Source: Ridgeia piscesae (Eukaryota; Annelida; Polychaeta; Sabellida; Siboglinidae). Taken from it: DNA of 64,000 nucleotides. A program made the translations under genes and the position numbers. Below the pieces are notes generated by a model. It searched no databases, was not told where the DNA came from, and was given only the letters and a program-made list of their open reading frames with translations. Within the stretch, counting starts at the first letter, position 1, and every line of letters starts with the position of its first letter. Location: the NCBI GenBank assembly GCA_025642075.2, contig JAODUO010000142.1:126001-190000 (forward strand), written 5' to 3'. This document shows, in pieces, positions 39,726 to 64,000 of this stretch.

Positions 39726-41477
39726 CACTAGCTCTGCACAAACAGTTTTTGTAGGGAGCCATCTCACATCTCACTACGGCATCTACAGTCAGGAAATGCG
39801 ATCCTGTTGTAATCTTGTCTGGTCTTAGATCATATATGTATTTAAATAGTGATTAATTAAACATGGCTGAATGCTTTCGACAGCTTCGACTATAGTTATT
39901 CGGCGCGCCCCAGACTGTGCCCTGTAATAATTATATACAACAGCGCAGTGAGAGCAATTTAAAACTGAAACTGTTTGTAGCCGACGCCACCCTTAGCTCT
40001 CGGCGTCTGACAATACTGCAGCTTTGCATGATGAAATAAATTACCTCTACTAAGCAAAACACTAACGTTCGATGCGTCTAGTCTATTGGCGACGATGACG
40101 CATTCTCTGTTGATTAGTCGGCGTGTATTGACAGCATTAGGCATTGATTTCAGCGTCGAGAGCGCCAAGGCAAAGACCAACGCGTCGTTTGGCGCGGCGC
40201 CAGACAACGCCGTCATCTGGTTGCAGCGCCTGGGGTGTGACGGCACGGAGACGGACATCGCCAGCTGTGTCCTACCAGGGCAGCCTTTGGGCCACACGGA
40301 CTGTGCCCACGGCGAGGACGCCTCTGTCGTGTGTACAGGTAACCAAGATGAGACCCAATGTTCTGGTGTTGGGATGGATATAGGAATAGCCCCCAATAGA
40401 AAGAGTTTAGGTTATGGATATAATTGGAGATGTTTGTGAGCGTGGAGGAAGGGTTAGTTTTGCGGGCTTTTGTCGGGTGCGACTGGAGGTTGTTGGAGAG
40501 GCTCGATGTGGGTTTCAGAGGGTTTTCTCATACACCCTCACTATGTTTTTGGCGACCCTCAAATGGGCGTGATGCAGTAGGAAGGTTTTAGTGAGCTTTA
40601 AGATGTAGATAGTCACAGCGAATCATATTCACAAATACCCCACACTTCTGATGTGATAATCAGACAGCGGAGTGGTATTGAGGTCCACCAAATGTTAATT
40701 AAATTTCGTTTCGGCGTCAGTGAAACAAACATGTATATGCTGTCATAATGAAGGAAATAAAAAGTACTTCTTGTATGGCCGGTAACATACATTTGTCTTT
40801 GAATGTAGTATTTATATAGCTTTTAATTACGTGTGATGTACTCCTTATCAGAGAAAGTGCAAGGGGAACATATCAACCAGTATGTCTGTATCGAGAGCCC
40901 GGGAGTCGTGACTGTGACATCTCTAACCAACTGCTGTCACTTGTTCCTTGCAGCAACCCCGGCCAAGACGATCCCGTCACCGCCTTCACCGCCAGGGTCT
41001 CCTGCAAAACCAGCAACGACTACGTTCAAACCAAAACAAAAGCCGACACCCACTACACCGCCCAAAACAATGACGACGACGACGACAACGACAACGACAA
41101 CGACGACGACGTCGACGACGACTACTAACGCAACTACACCGACCCCGGTACCGAAGGTAACCCCGGCTCCCCTCACCCAGGTGCCGCCCAACGGGACGAT
41201 GACTACGACGACGAAGGGCCCCGGCAAAGAGAAGAATGCGACGTCAAACGAAACGAAAACGAAAGTCTCCACGACGTCGACTAAACTTCTCTACCCGTCA
41301 ACCACGTCCAACGGTAGGTCACTTTAGAGTTCATCCTGGGTTTGTTTATTGCCGTAAAAAGAGTTTTTCATCAATAACCCCTTGGATACTTGTAGATCCT
41401 AGTCTGGTTTAATTAGAAACAAACCGTGGACGCCAATATTCACATACTATATTAAAAAATGTATGTGTGTATGTATG

Positions 41478-41559
<82 letters not shown>

Positions 41560-42262
41560 CGCGCGTGAGTTGCGAGTTTAACGTAATGAAGCAAGTGTTG
41601 TAACATTACATCTCGGGTCATCTATCAACATACAAAATAATGTCAAAACAGTTCAGTAAAATAACTGTATATAATTAATTACTTACACTTACCTTTTCCC
41701 AATTCTTCTGACAAACGAATGACTATGCAGGCAATTAGAACATCAAGGACATGTCAACTGCAATACCAATCCGTGTTTGAACAATTCACACATTTTCTGA
41801 TAAAACATTCACGCAATTATGTTTCTTATAAGTTTTCCAAAATATTCACTACATACATTTTTGCAACTCCTATCTTTGCTGGTCCAAGTTGACAAACATT
41901 CTTATTAAGGAATGATGACACACATCCTGTTTTATGTAAAACAAAGTCTCATTTTACTTGACTGGCCATATTATTTCATACGCCTTGTTGCAGACACTGG
42001 AGAAGCCCCGCACATTATGGTGTATGACAAACGATCCTCCAGAGGACGCCACACTGGTGTAGTTGTCGTTGTGACGCTGGTGGCGCTGGTGGGCGCCGCC
42101 ATCTTAGGCGTGTTCTTCTGCAAGCGCAAGAAGATCATCAAACAGAACGCCTACATCACGTTCTCGACTCCCAAGTACCGACGCGAGCAGCTGCCGAACA
42201 ACGACTTCAACATGGAGAGTCCACTGACACTCTCGAGTAATGGCTACACGGTCCTGGCTTAG
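28648..42262 (+). CDS. Ig-MAM-SRCR-mucin single-pass membrane receptor (gene span, 10 exons)
   Basis: Complete type I membrane protein, 655 residues, assembled from 10 exons whose phases agree at all nine junctions. It has a signal peptide (hydrophobic 17-34), one Ig domain (about 40-152; Cys61, Trp76, Cys130 in DHGKYTC), a MAM domain (about 156-333; starts CGFED, ends FVIDDVRIW), one SRCR domain (about 338-446; WGSVCSRQFGDEEARVVCRM, ending ASVVCTG), a Thr/Pro-rich stalk (447-566), TM 588-608 and a 47-residue tail. It probably acts at the cell surface in adhesion or recognition, as Ig, MAM and SRCR modules do. I do not recognise an orthologue with this order. The tail has YITF (Y620) and YTVL (Y651), YxxPhi-type motifs. 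Long introns carry arrays and a LINE fragment. PolyA signal at 42288. Confidence 0.88.
29930..30645 (+). repeat. 55-bp minisatellite with paired CCAAT boxes, 13 units
   Basis: Each unit holds accattggacccacaaacca followed by atggg, an inverted pair of CCAAT motifs around a 10-nt loop. Some units carry ccatttgac and lose the left half. It lies in receptor intron 1. Confidence 0.93.
30915..31565 (+). repeat. 21-bp minisatellite, about 31 units
   Basis: Unit like agacatggtcgatggctgga plus t, with GACTGAAT/GGCTGTAT variants; open on the minus strand as 7-residue blocks. Receptor intron 1. Confidence 0.94.
31566..32295. other. Receptor intron 1, nothing recognised
   Basis: Unique sequence with short frames only. 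Confidence 0.55.
32300..32470 (+). repeat. (AAT)n and (AAC)n microsatellites
   Basis: About 14 AAT then about 30 AAC repeats, with mixed triplets at the right end. Confidence 0.96.
33017..33207 (+). CDS. Receptor exon 2: second half of Ig
   Basis: Acceptor gttgcag, donor GTAAGT. Encodes LTMTLTNLTSADHGKYTCHA with the second Ig Cys and N-glycosylation sites. Phases 2 to 1. Confidence 0.9.
33236..33497. repeat. Foldback: about 100-bp inverted arms
   Basis: The left arm (33236-33342, starting actgacatgcagttaagcga) is inverted at 33396-33497 with few mismatches. The loop is CA and AT microsatellite. A short further copy (aacaagtgccaatat) follows at 33510. It starts about 28 nt past the receptor exon 2 donor. 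Probably a foldback or MITE-type element. Confidence 0.8.
33540..34025 (+). repeat. Two (AT)n tracts with a duplicated about 170-bp segment
   Basis: The segment gatatttaattaggt...caattttataatatgt occurs at about 33640-33785 and 33880-34025, each copy preceded by an AT microsatellite. Confidence 0.88.
34859..35475 (+). repeat. Duplicated 80-bp segment with TG/GTGC, CA and AT microsatellites
   Basis: The segment gtcgccaatgtaatgcatag...taaagcat occurs at 34859-34940 and 35068-35148 with one difference. Around it are (TGTGCG)n, (AT)n and (CA)n tracts. Confidence 0.9.
35875..36215 (+). mobile_element. Decayed 3' end of a non-LTR (LINE) retrotransposon
   Basis: One plus frame, with several stops, reads YTEHK, KLARLGYVPRHVISSKTM, RKSWMDNVMEWTVLSVPEL and TTDRHE. 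This matches the usual closing segment of Jockey/CR1-like reverse-transcriptase ORFs (RxRQRKSWMDNIKEWT pattern). At least three in-frame stops make it inactive. Confidence 0.72.
36324..36476 (+). CDS. Receptor exon 3: MAM domain start
   Basis: Acceptor gtcacag, donor GTAAGT, phase 1 to 1. Encodes EQCGFEDKQLCGWESDQATR, the classical MAM opening, and a DHTYGPSKHIG stretch. Confidence 0.92.
36477..37202. other. Receptor intron 3, nothing recognised
   Basis: Unique AT-rich sequence. Confidence 0.6.
37203..37346 (+). CDS. Receptor exon 4: MAM domain
   Basis: Acceptor ggacag, donor GTACGC, phase 1 to 1. Starts GHFMAVDLP; includes HCLQFWYALSGGG, the MAM C.xFWY strand. Confidence 0.92.
37619..38035 (+). 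repeat. (GTT)n and (TATG)n microsatellites
   Basis: GTT repeats to about 37690, then about 55 TATG tetramers, then TATATG/TGTGTA variants. Receptor intron 4. Confidence 0.96.
38180..38313 (+). CDS. Receptor exon 5: MAM domain
   Basis: Acceptor cgacag, donor GTGTGT, phase 1 to 0. Encodes SSVVVALWRSDKVTTGDTVR and VDIPPQSAGYQ, matching the MAM L/W strand followed by W..V.I. Confidence 0.88.
38506..38620 (+). CDS. Receptor exon 6: MAM domain end
   Basis: Acceptor ctttcag, donor GTAAGT, phase 0 to 1. Encodes NGVFVIDDVRIWQDSC, the IDDV motif that closes MAM domains. Confidence 0.92.
38838..38935 (+). repeat. (AT)n microsatellite
   Basis: About 80 bp of AT followed by a short TG run, receptor intron 6. 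Confidence 0.95.
39080..39224 (+). CDS. Receptor exon 7: SRCR domain first half
   Basis: Acceptor tctcag, donor GTATGA, phase 1 to 2. Encodes VRLVNGKKPTEGRLEVLHDG and WGSVCSRQFGDEEARVVCRM, textbook SRCR. Confidence 0.94.
39475..39725 (+). repeat. (CGCA)n and (CA)n microsatellites
   Basis: Interrupted CA and CGCA tracts in receptor intron 7. Confidence 0.93.
40154..40338 (+). CDS. Receptor exon 8: SRCR domain second half
   Basis: Acceptor tttcag, donor GTAACC, phase 2 to 1. Encodes VIWLQRLGCDGTETDIASC and HTDCAHGEDASVVCTG, closing the SRCR disulphide pattern. Confidence 0.94.
40339..40953. other. Receptor intron 8, nothing recognised
   Basis: Unique sequence without arrays. Confidence 0.6.
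40954..41313 (+). CDS. Receptor exon 9: Thr/Pro mucin-like stalk
   Basis: Acceptor ttgcag, donor GTAGGT, phase 1 to 1. 120 residues of Pro/Thr/Lys, including an (ACG/ACA)n-encoded poly-Thr run, expected to be heavily O-glycosylated. Confidence 0.85.
41460..41570 (+). repeat. (TATG)n, (AT)n, (TG)n and (GC)n compound microsatellite
   Basis: Compound simple repeat in receptor intron 9. Confidence 0.94.
41994..42262 (+). CDS. Receptor exon 10: TM segment, cytoplasmic tail, stop
   Basis: Acceptor ttgcag, phase 1. Encodes the TM segment GVVVVVTLVALVGAAILGVF, basic stop-transfer CKRKK, and a tail with NAYITF and NGYTVL. TAG stop at 42260-42262. Confidence 0.93.
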
Positions 42263-42287
42263 CAACATCGACAAATATCATCATTGA

Positions 42288-42293
42288 AATAAA
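42288..42293 (+). terminator. Receptor polyadenylation signal
   Basis: AATAAA 26 nt after the stop codon; implies a short 3'UTR unless later signals are used. Confidence 0.7.
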
Positions 42294-44330
42294 GGGACAT
42301 GATCCACTGACCAGCTACGCACATATGCACAGCCCTACTTCAGATCAGACGAATAAGTCGACGATTTTCTCAACATACACAAAATGGGTCTTATTTATGC
42401 AGTTTTTCTTTACAATAAAATCTGTTAAACTACTTATGATAACACTTATTGCAGCATGTGGTTGTATATCCATGTGTATATTGTTGAGTTTACCTTTTAG
42501 CCTAATTAGAATGACTTACTATAATTAGAGTGACTTAGAGCGATAGCCGATGTGCTCTATTGACGTAGTTGCAGGAGTTGTATCTATTTGATCTTGACAG
42601 AGTTTATGGAAGCCCTATATTCTTTACCCGCTATTGACGGCAATCGATGTTACGGCACATGATTAACTTAACGTGGCTTAAACCAGCCACCAGATTCTCA
42701 CTCATCACAGCTACTTTACGTGTCTGTAACATCGTCAAATATCACTTTGCCGTCAATTTGTCACTGCGACGATATACTGTGCACTTGACGATTTGTTGCG
42801 AGATTATTACGAAACAAACCCGAATTATATCACACGATTGTCAGATGAAACTGACATGCAGATCCGTGGGTACAGTACAGTCACTGTATGGGTTTAATGG
42901 GTTTAAGGGAAACGGTATTGTTCTTAAGATGTACACCATACCCAACATATGTAGGTAGTCAATGCCCAGTGTCACTGTGCAGGGTGGTAAATATCAGTTT
43001 ATTTAAATCGCTGAAGTCTAAGAATACTGACCACAGTTGACGTTTTGACTGTCAACCAGAATGCTTCTATTACGTGTAGCTCGTTGTGCCAACTTATCAG
43101 AGCTTTACACTAGACACTGTTCTGCAACGTTTGTGAAAAATATGTTCGGTTCATACAGAACGAAGTTAACAGGTTCTGTCTGTGGTTGGAAAGCGGAAAT
43201 CGGACTTCAACGAGCAAAAAACATAGATAACTAATCGAGATAATACAAGTTTATTACAGTTTACGGCAGAAACCATTATAACTGCGAAGTAGATAATGTG
43301 TTATTGGTCAACAACAGCGGTTCGATTAGCGTCACGTTGTTGAATATTGCTTTAGTTGTTGGATTTGTTACAATTTTTTAATGCAATGTTTCTTTTTTAA
43401 TTGATGTTAGATTATTTTAAAGACATCTTCTGTTACTTATCCGCATGTGTCATTGTGTACAATAACAAGCACAAGTGGACTAAACGTAAGACGCGCACGT
43501 ATTACCCGCCCGCATCTTCAGCACAGTAAACATGGCAGAACAATAGACTGGATCAGGACATATATACGCCTAGTGTAGTGGGAAACTTGAGTTAGCTCGG
43601 TCTAACTTGTAGTTATTCATCTCTAACTGTGGTGGGCCATACGCATTGCTCGATTGATAAGACCGTGACTGCTAACCACGTGACTGCTACTCATTATTGT
43701 GTTGTGTCGTTCGCAGCAGCTTCTCACATGCGTGTGTCAGTGTTCTGGGCAACGCAGGCAGCTCTATCGTGGTTGCTGTTATTCGACGTGAAGAATGCAT
43801 GGAATGAAGTTGTACTTTGGCTATAGCAAGCGCTTAATATTATATATATATATATATACATAAGGTGTTGTTGACGGGGCAGACGAACAGACCTATTAGA
43901 AACACAAGAACATTCTGAGAAAAACCGTATTTACTCTGCTAATGTACAAAGCTTAACAGGTACCAGAAATGAATGAGTTGTTCACCGGATGATCTATCGG
44001 AAGATCCACGAGATAATCTGTAATATATATTTCTAACTAGCATGTGGGTTAGTAAACGGGACTCTCCATTGTCTATTTTGACATTTCCTGCTGTTAGGAA
44101 ACAGTAATGTTACGCCGTTTTTGCATGTCAGGATTGCATCACGGCACATTGTTACGAATGCTTCAGTATTTAGTGCACATGAACTGTATCGTAGTCCTCT
44201 ACCGCCGCGAAACATTTGTCTGCTTTCACATCCTATGTCCACAATTTGCATACCGTCCGAAGCTCGCGTCAACGCGGGGTGTCGAATATTTTAGTACTTC
44301 ATCGAAATTATTTAGATGTGTTTGTGTGGT
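42294..44330. other. Intergenic, nothing recognised
   Basis: Unique, fairly AT-rich sequence; short frames without family resemblance. Confidence 0.55.
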
Positions 44331-44332
44331 GA

Positions 44333-44334
<2 letters not shown>

Positions 44335-44420
<86 letters not shown>
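44335..44420 (+). repeat. (AT)n microsatellite
   Basis: Pure AT dinucleotide tract. Confidence 0.96.
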
Positions 44421-44609
44421 CAGCACTCAGTTAACAGTTCACAAATAAGTTGATGTGTCTGTATATATGATGTGGCTTTTGTTTGTAGTGGTTCGTTATA
44501 ATTTATGCTGCGATATATAAATAAACAACGCGAGCTTCTGCATGATTTGCTTTTGACGAGTTCGTAAATAAATATTTATCATTCCACTGCGTCAGTCGTT
44601 ATTGCGATC

Positions 44610-45900
44610 ATGTTATTTCCAAAGCAGCTCTGGAATTAAGCCGAAATCTGATCGTTATTTCCAAAGCAGCTCTGGAAATAAGCCGAAAATCTGATCGTTA
44701 TTTCCAAAGCAGCTCTGGAAATAAGCTGAAATCTGATCGTTATTTCGAAACCAGCTATGGAAATAAGCCGAAATCTGATCGTTATTTCCAAAGCAGCTCT
44801 GGAAATAAGCCGAAATCTGATCGTTATTTCCAAAGCAGCTCTGGAAATAAGCCGAAAATCTGATCGTTATTTCCAAAGCAGCTCTGGAAATAAGCTGAAA
44901 TCTGATCGTTATTTCCAAAGCAGCTCTGGAAATAAGCCGAAATCTGACCGTTATTTCCAAACCAGCTATGGAAATAAGCCGAAATCTGATCGTTATTTCC
45001 AAAGCAGCTCTGGAAATAAGCCGAAATCTGATCGTTATTTCCAATGCAGCTCAGGAAATAAGCCGAAATCTGATCGTTATTTCCAGTGCAGCTCTGGAAA
45101 TAAGCCTAAATCTGATCGTTATTTCCAGTGGAGCTCTGGAAATAAGCCGAAATCTGATCGTTATTTCCAGTGGAGCTCTGGAAATAAGTCGAAATCTGAT
45201 CGTTATTTCCAAAGCAGCTCTGGAAATAAGCCGAAATCTGACCGTTATTTCCAAACCAGCTATGGAAATAAGCCGAAATCTGATCGTTATTTCCAGTGGA
45301 GCTCTGGAAATAAGTCGAAATCTGATCGTTATTTCCAGTGCAGCTCTGGAAATAAGCCGAAATGTGATCGTTATTTCCAGTGCAGCTCTGGAAATAAGCC
45401 GAAATCTGATCGTTATTTCCAGTGCAGCTCTGGAAATAAGTCGAAATCTGATCGTTATTTCCAGTGCAGCTCTGGAAATAAGCCGAAATCTGATCGTTAT
45501 TTCCAGTGCAGCTCTGGAAATAAGCCGAAATCTGATCGTTATTTCCAGTGCAGCTCTGGAAATAAGTCGAAATCTGATCGTTATTTCCAGTGCAGCTCTG
45601 GAAATAAGCCGAAATCTGATCGTTATTTCCAGTGCAGCTCTGGAAATAAGTCGAAATCTGATCGTTATTTCCAGTGCAGCTCTGGAAATAAGCCGGAATG
45701 TGATCGTTATTTCCAGTGCAGCTCTGGAAATAAGTCGAAATCTGATCGTTATTTCCAGTGCAGCTCTGGAAATAAGCCGAAATGTGATCGTTATTTTCAG
45801 TGCAGCTCTGGAAATAAGTCGAAATCTGATCGTTATTTCCAGTGCAGATCTGGAAATAAGCGGGAATGTTACTGGGATTTCCAGAGTAGATCTGGACGTG
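44610..45900 (+). repeat. 42-bp minisatellite with a hairpin in each unit, about 30 units
   Basis: Unit contains ttatttcca, 9 nt (gtgcagctc), tggaaataa, a perfect 9-bp inverted repeat, followed by gccgaaatctgatcg. Both strands stay open for over 250 codons (SDRYFQ.SSGNKPK on plus), an effect of the 42-bp period. I see no start context or splice evidence for a gene. Confidence 0.95.
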
Positions 45901-46413
45901 CATGCATGTAATATATTCCACGAATACGTGGACATACTAACTGTTTCAAATAAAATCGGCGTTGTTGAATCATTTTCTGCGTGATTCGGACCGTCTTAGC
46001 GGAGACGTTGCACGCACGCACAGTTGTTTTTATCCGTCGTGTAATGAGCACTCCGTCAAAGAGCAAATACAAAAGAACAACCATGTTAATAACAATAATA
46101 TTTTTAACAAACACATGCTGACACAAAGTGACAATATAAAGTTTACGTTCAGTGACTAGTCGCAATGCGTCGAAATGCGATCGAAGCCTTCCGATTAATA
46201 CATCAAACGAAATACATATGCACTATATTAGGTTGAACAACATTGCCACAATTATATTCATTTCTCTCAAAATGCTATATAATCGTCTCATTGGACTAAC
46301 ATTATCATCCTCTTGGAAAACGATGAACATAAAACTATGAGTAAAAGTTCCTCGTTAGAACCAAGCAACATATATTACCAGAGAGAAATAGATCGAAAGA
46401 TAGATAGATAGAT

Positions 46414-46715
<302 letters not shown>

Positions 46716-47878
46716 GATGGAGAAGGGGAGACAAAGGAGAGAGAAACAGGCAACATACAGAGGCAAAGAGGATAGAGAGATCAGTAATCATCTTATCGAA
46801 AAACACCAACATACATGGCAGTTTTGAGTCGTTCAAATGTCAATTGTGGTTAAATGACATTATAAATACTAACAGATATTGTATGTAGCACGACATAAAC
46901 ACACCCAGAATATATGCCCTAATTGCACAGCCATCACCAGCGGCAAACTACACTTTGTCATCGTTGCCGACGCCGTCGTCTGCTGGTGGTTGTGTCCATT
47001 ATGTTGTTCGGTTTAAGCTACGTATTAATCTGATTTACACGGTTTGCTATTTAGTTAGTATTAAAAGCTACGTATTAATAAGATTTACATAGTTGACGAT
47101 TAAATTGAAAGTTAACAAATTTTAGATAAACATTTTAAAGTGACGGACACATTGATCGGTAAGTTTGTTACTGTGACGTCAGTCAGTATCACGGAGGCTT
47201 GAGGCGACCGAACGACCCGTTGTGGATCGTGTGATCTACGATGCGAGTTAACCAGTTAGAGAGAACACTACACACTTTACGGCACCTGTACAACGCACAC
47301 TACATATACAACGAGTGCCGATGGGTTATATTAAGGCCGAGGTACACTGGTACATTTCGCCCGACTCGACCCGACCAGCCCAGACCTGACCCGACTCATC
47401 CCGACTGCAGTGTATACACTACACCGACTGTTACCTACGGAGTCAGACTCGAAGTGTTACGTCATAATCACGTAAACTTGAATACGTTTAGCCATAAACA
47501 TACATCTAAGGAAAACTACGGGAAAAAACCCTTACAAAGATCAGAGTAATTTAAATTAATGCTGAAACATAATGTAATGATGGTTCTGTAGTCACAGTGA
47601 TTCTCAAGCACTATTCTGTTTCCGTACGTCTACGGTAGAACAGGGATCCTTCTGTCTTTGACCAACGCATAATTAATTGAACATATGACGTCACAGCAGT
47701 TTCCGGTACGACTCGGTCGATATCAGGAGATACCGTGTATACACTGCACTCGGGGTTGTTTGGTCTTGTGTCGTTTTGTCTGGTCTAGTTTTGTCGGGTC
47801 TGTGACCTGGCCTTGTCTGGTCAGCTCCAGCTGATACTGGCGTTTATGAAGTGAAGATGTCTGCTGTAGTCTCTGACG
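46716..47878. other. Region downstream of espin, with a 19-bp inverted repeat
   Basis: No gene recognised. CCGACTGCAGTGTATACAC at 47401-47419 is inverted at 47735-47753 with one mismatch; the flanks are loosely complementary CCCGAC-rich and GTCGGG-rich stretches. The espin 3'UTR should lie just below 47879. Confidence 0.5.

Positions 47879-64000
<16,122 letters not shown>

Noticed and set aside
42130..42262. ITAM or ITIM in the receptor tail
   Set aside because: Spacing of 27 residues and wrong -2 residues; only YxxPhi-type motifs are supported.
44757..45911. 384-codon plus frame SDRYFQ..GNKPK as a gene
   Set aside because: The minus strand is also open for 294 codons, there is no splice or start context, and it is a pure 42-bp array.

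Overview
This is animal nuclear DNA: multi-exon genes with GT-AG introns, no operons, and an exceptional load of microsatellites and minisatellites. Gene content fits a marine bilaterian invertebrate: a ciliary gene, an espin, an Ig/MAM/SRCR receptor, and Ginger-like and LINE remnants. Dense intronic minisatellites that start at splice junctions remind me of what I recall being described for amphioxus (lancelet). I lean that way only weakly; a lophotrochozoan cannot be excluded from this sequence.

Layout. (1) About 0.5-19.06 kb, minus strand: the 5' part of CFAP74, a ciliary central-apparatus protein. There are 17 well-phased exons (about 675 codons) plus one tentative exon; the 3' half lies beyond the left edge. 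(2) About 20.3-24.2 kb, plus: remains of an integrase GPY/F module followed by the two ends of a Ulp1-type protease domain, matching the design of Ginger-like DNA transposons. It carries an in-frame stop, a 1.9-kb minisatellite and no protease core. (3) 24.3-28.6 kb: intergenic, nothing recognised. (4) 28.65-42.29 kb, plus: a complete 10-exon gene for a 655-residue type I membrane protein: signal peptide, Ig, MAM, SRCR, Thr/Pro stalk, one TM segment, short tail. All nine junctions agree in phase. A decayed LINE 3' end lies in one intron. (5) 42.3-47.9 kb: repeats, including a 42-bp array. (6) 47.88-64 kb, minus: an espin-type actin-bundling gene with ankyrin exons, a linker, a poly-proline plus WH2 exon and Trp-Lys-Arg exons; its 5' end lies beyond the right edge. 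The linker and WH2 exons sit in a 2,927-bp tandem duplication.

Main pattern. Many CFAP74 introns and one espin intron hold a minisatellite that starts at, or copies, the adjacent splice site. In three arrays each unit repeats the acceptor (AG plus the first exon bases); in others each unit repeats or mimics the donor. One 42-bp array stays open in the host reading frame with units that are multiples of three, so any choice of acceptor would add whole blocks of 14 residues.

The three genes have no evident joint function. CFAP74 and espin both concern axoneme or actin-protrusion structure, and both map to human 1p36, so their closeness here may reflect old linkage.
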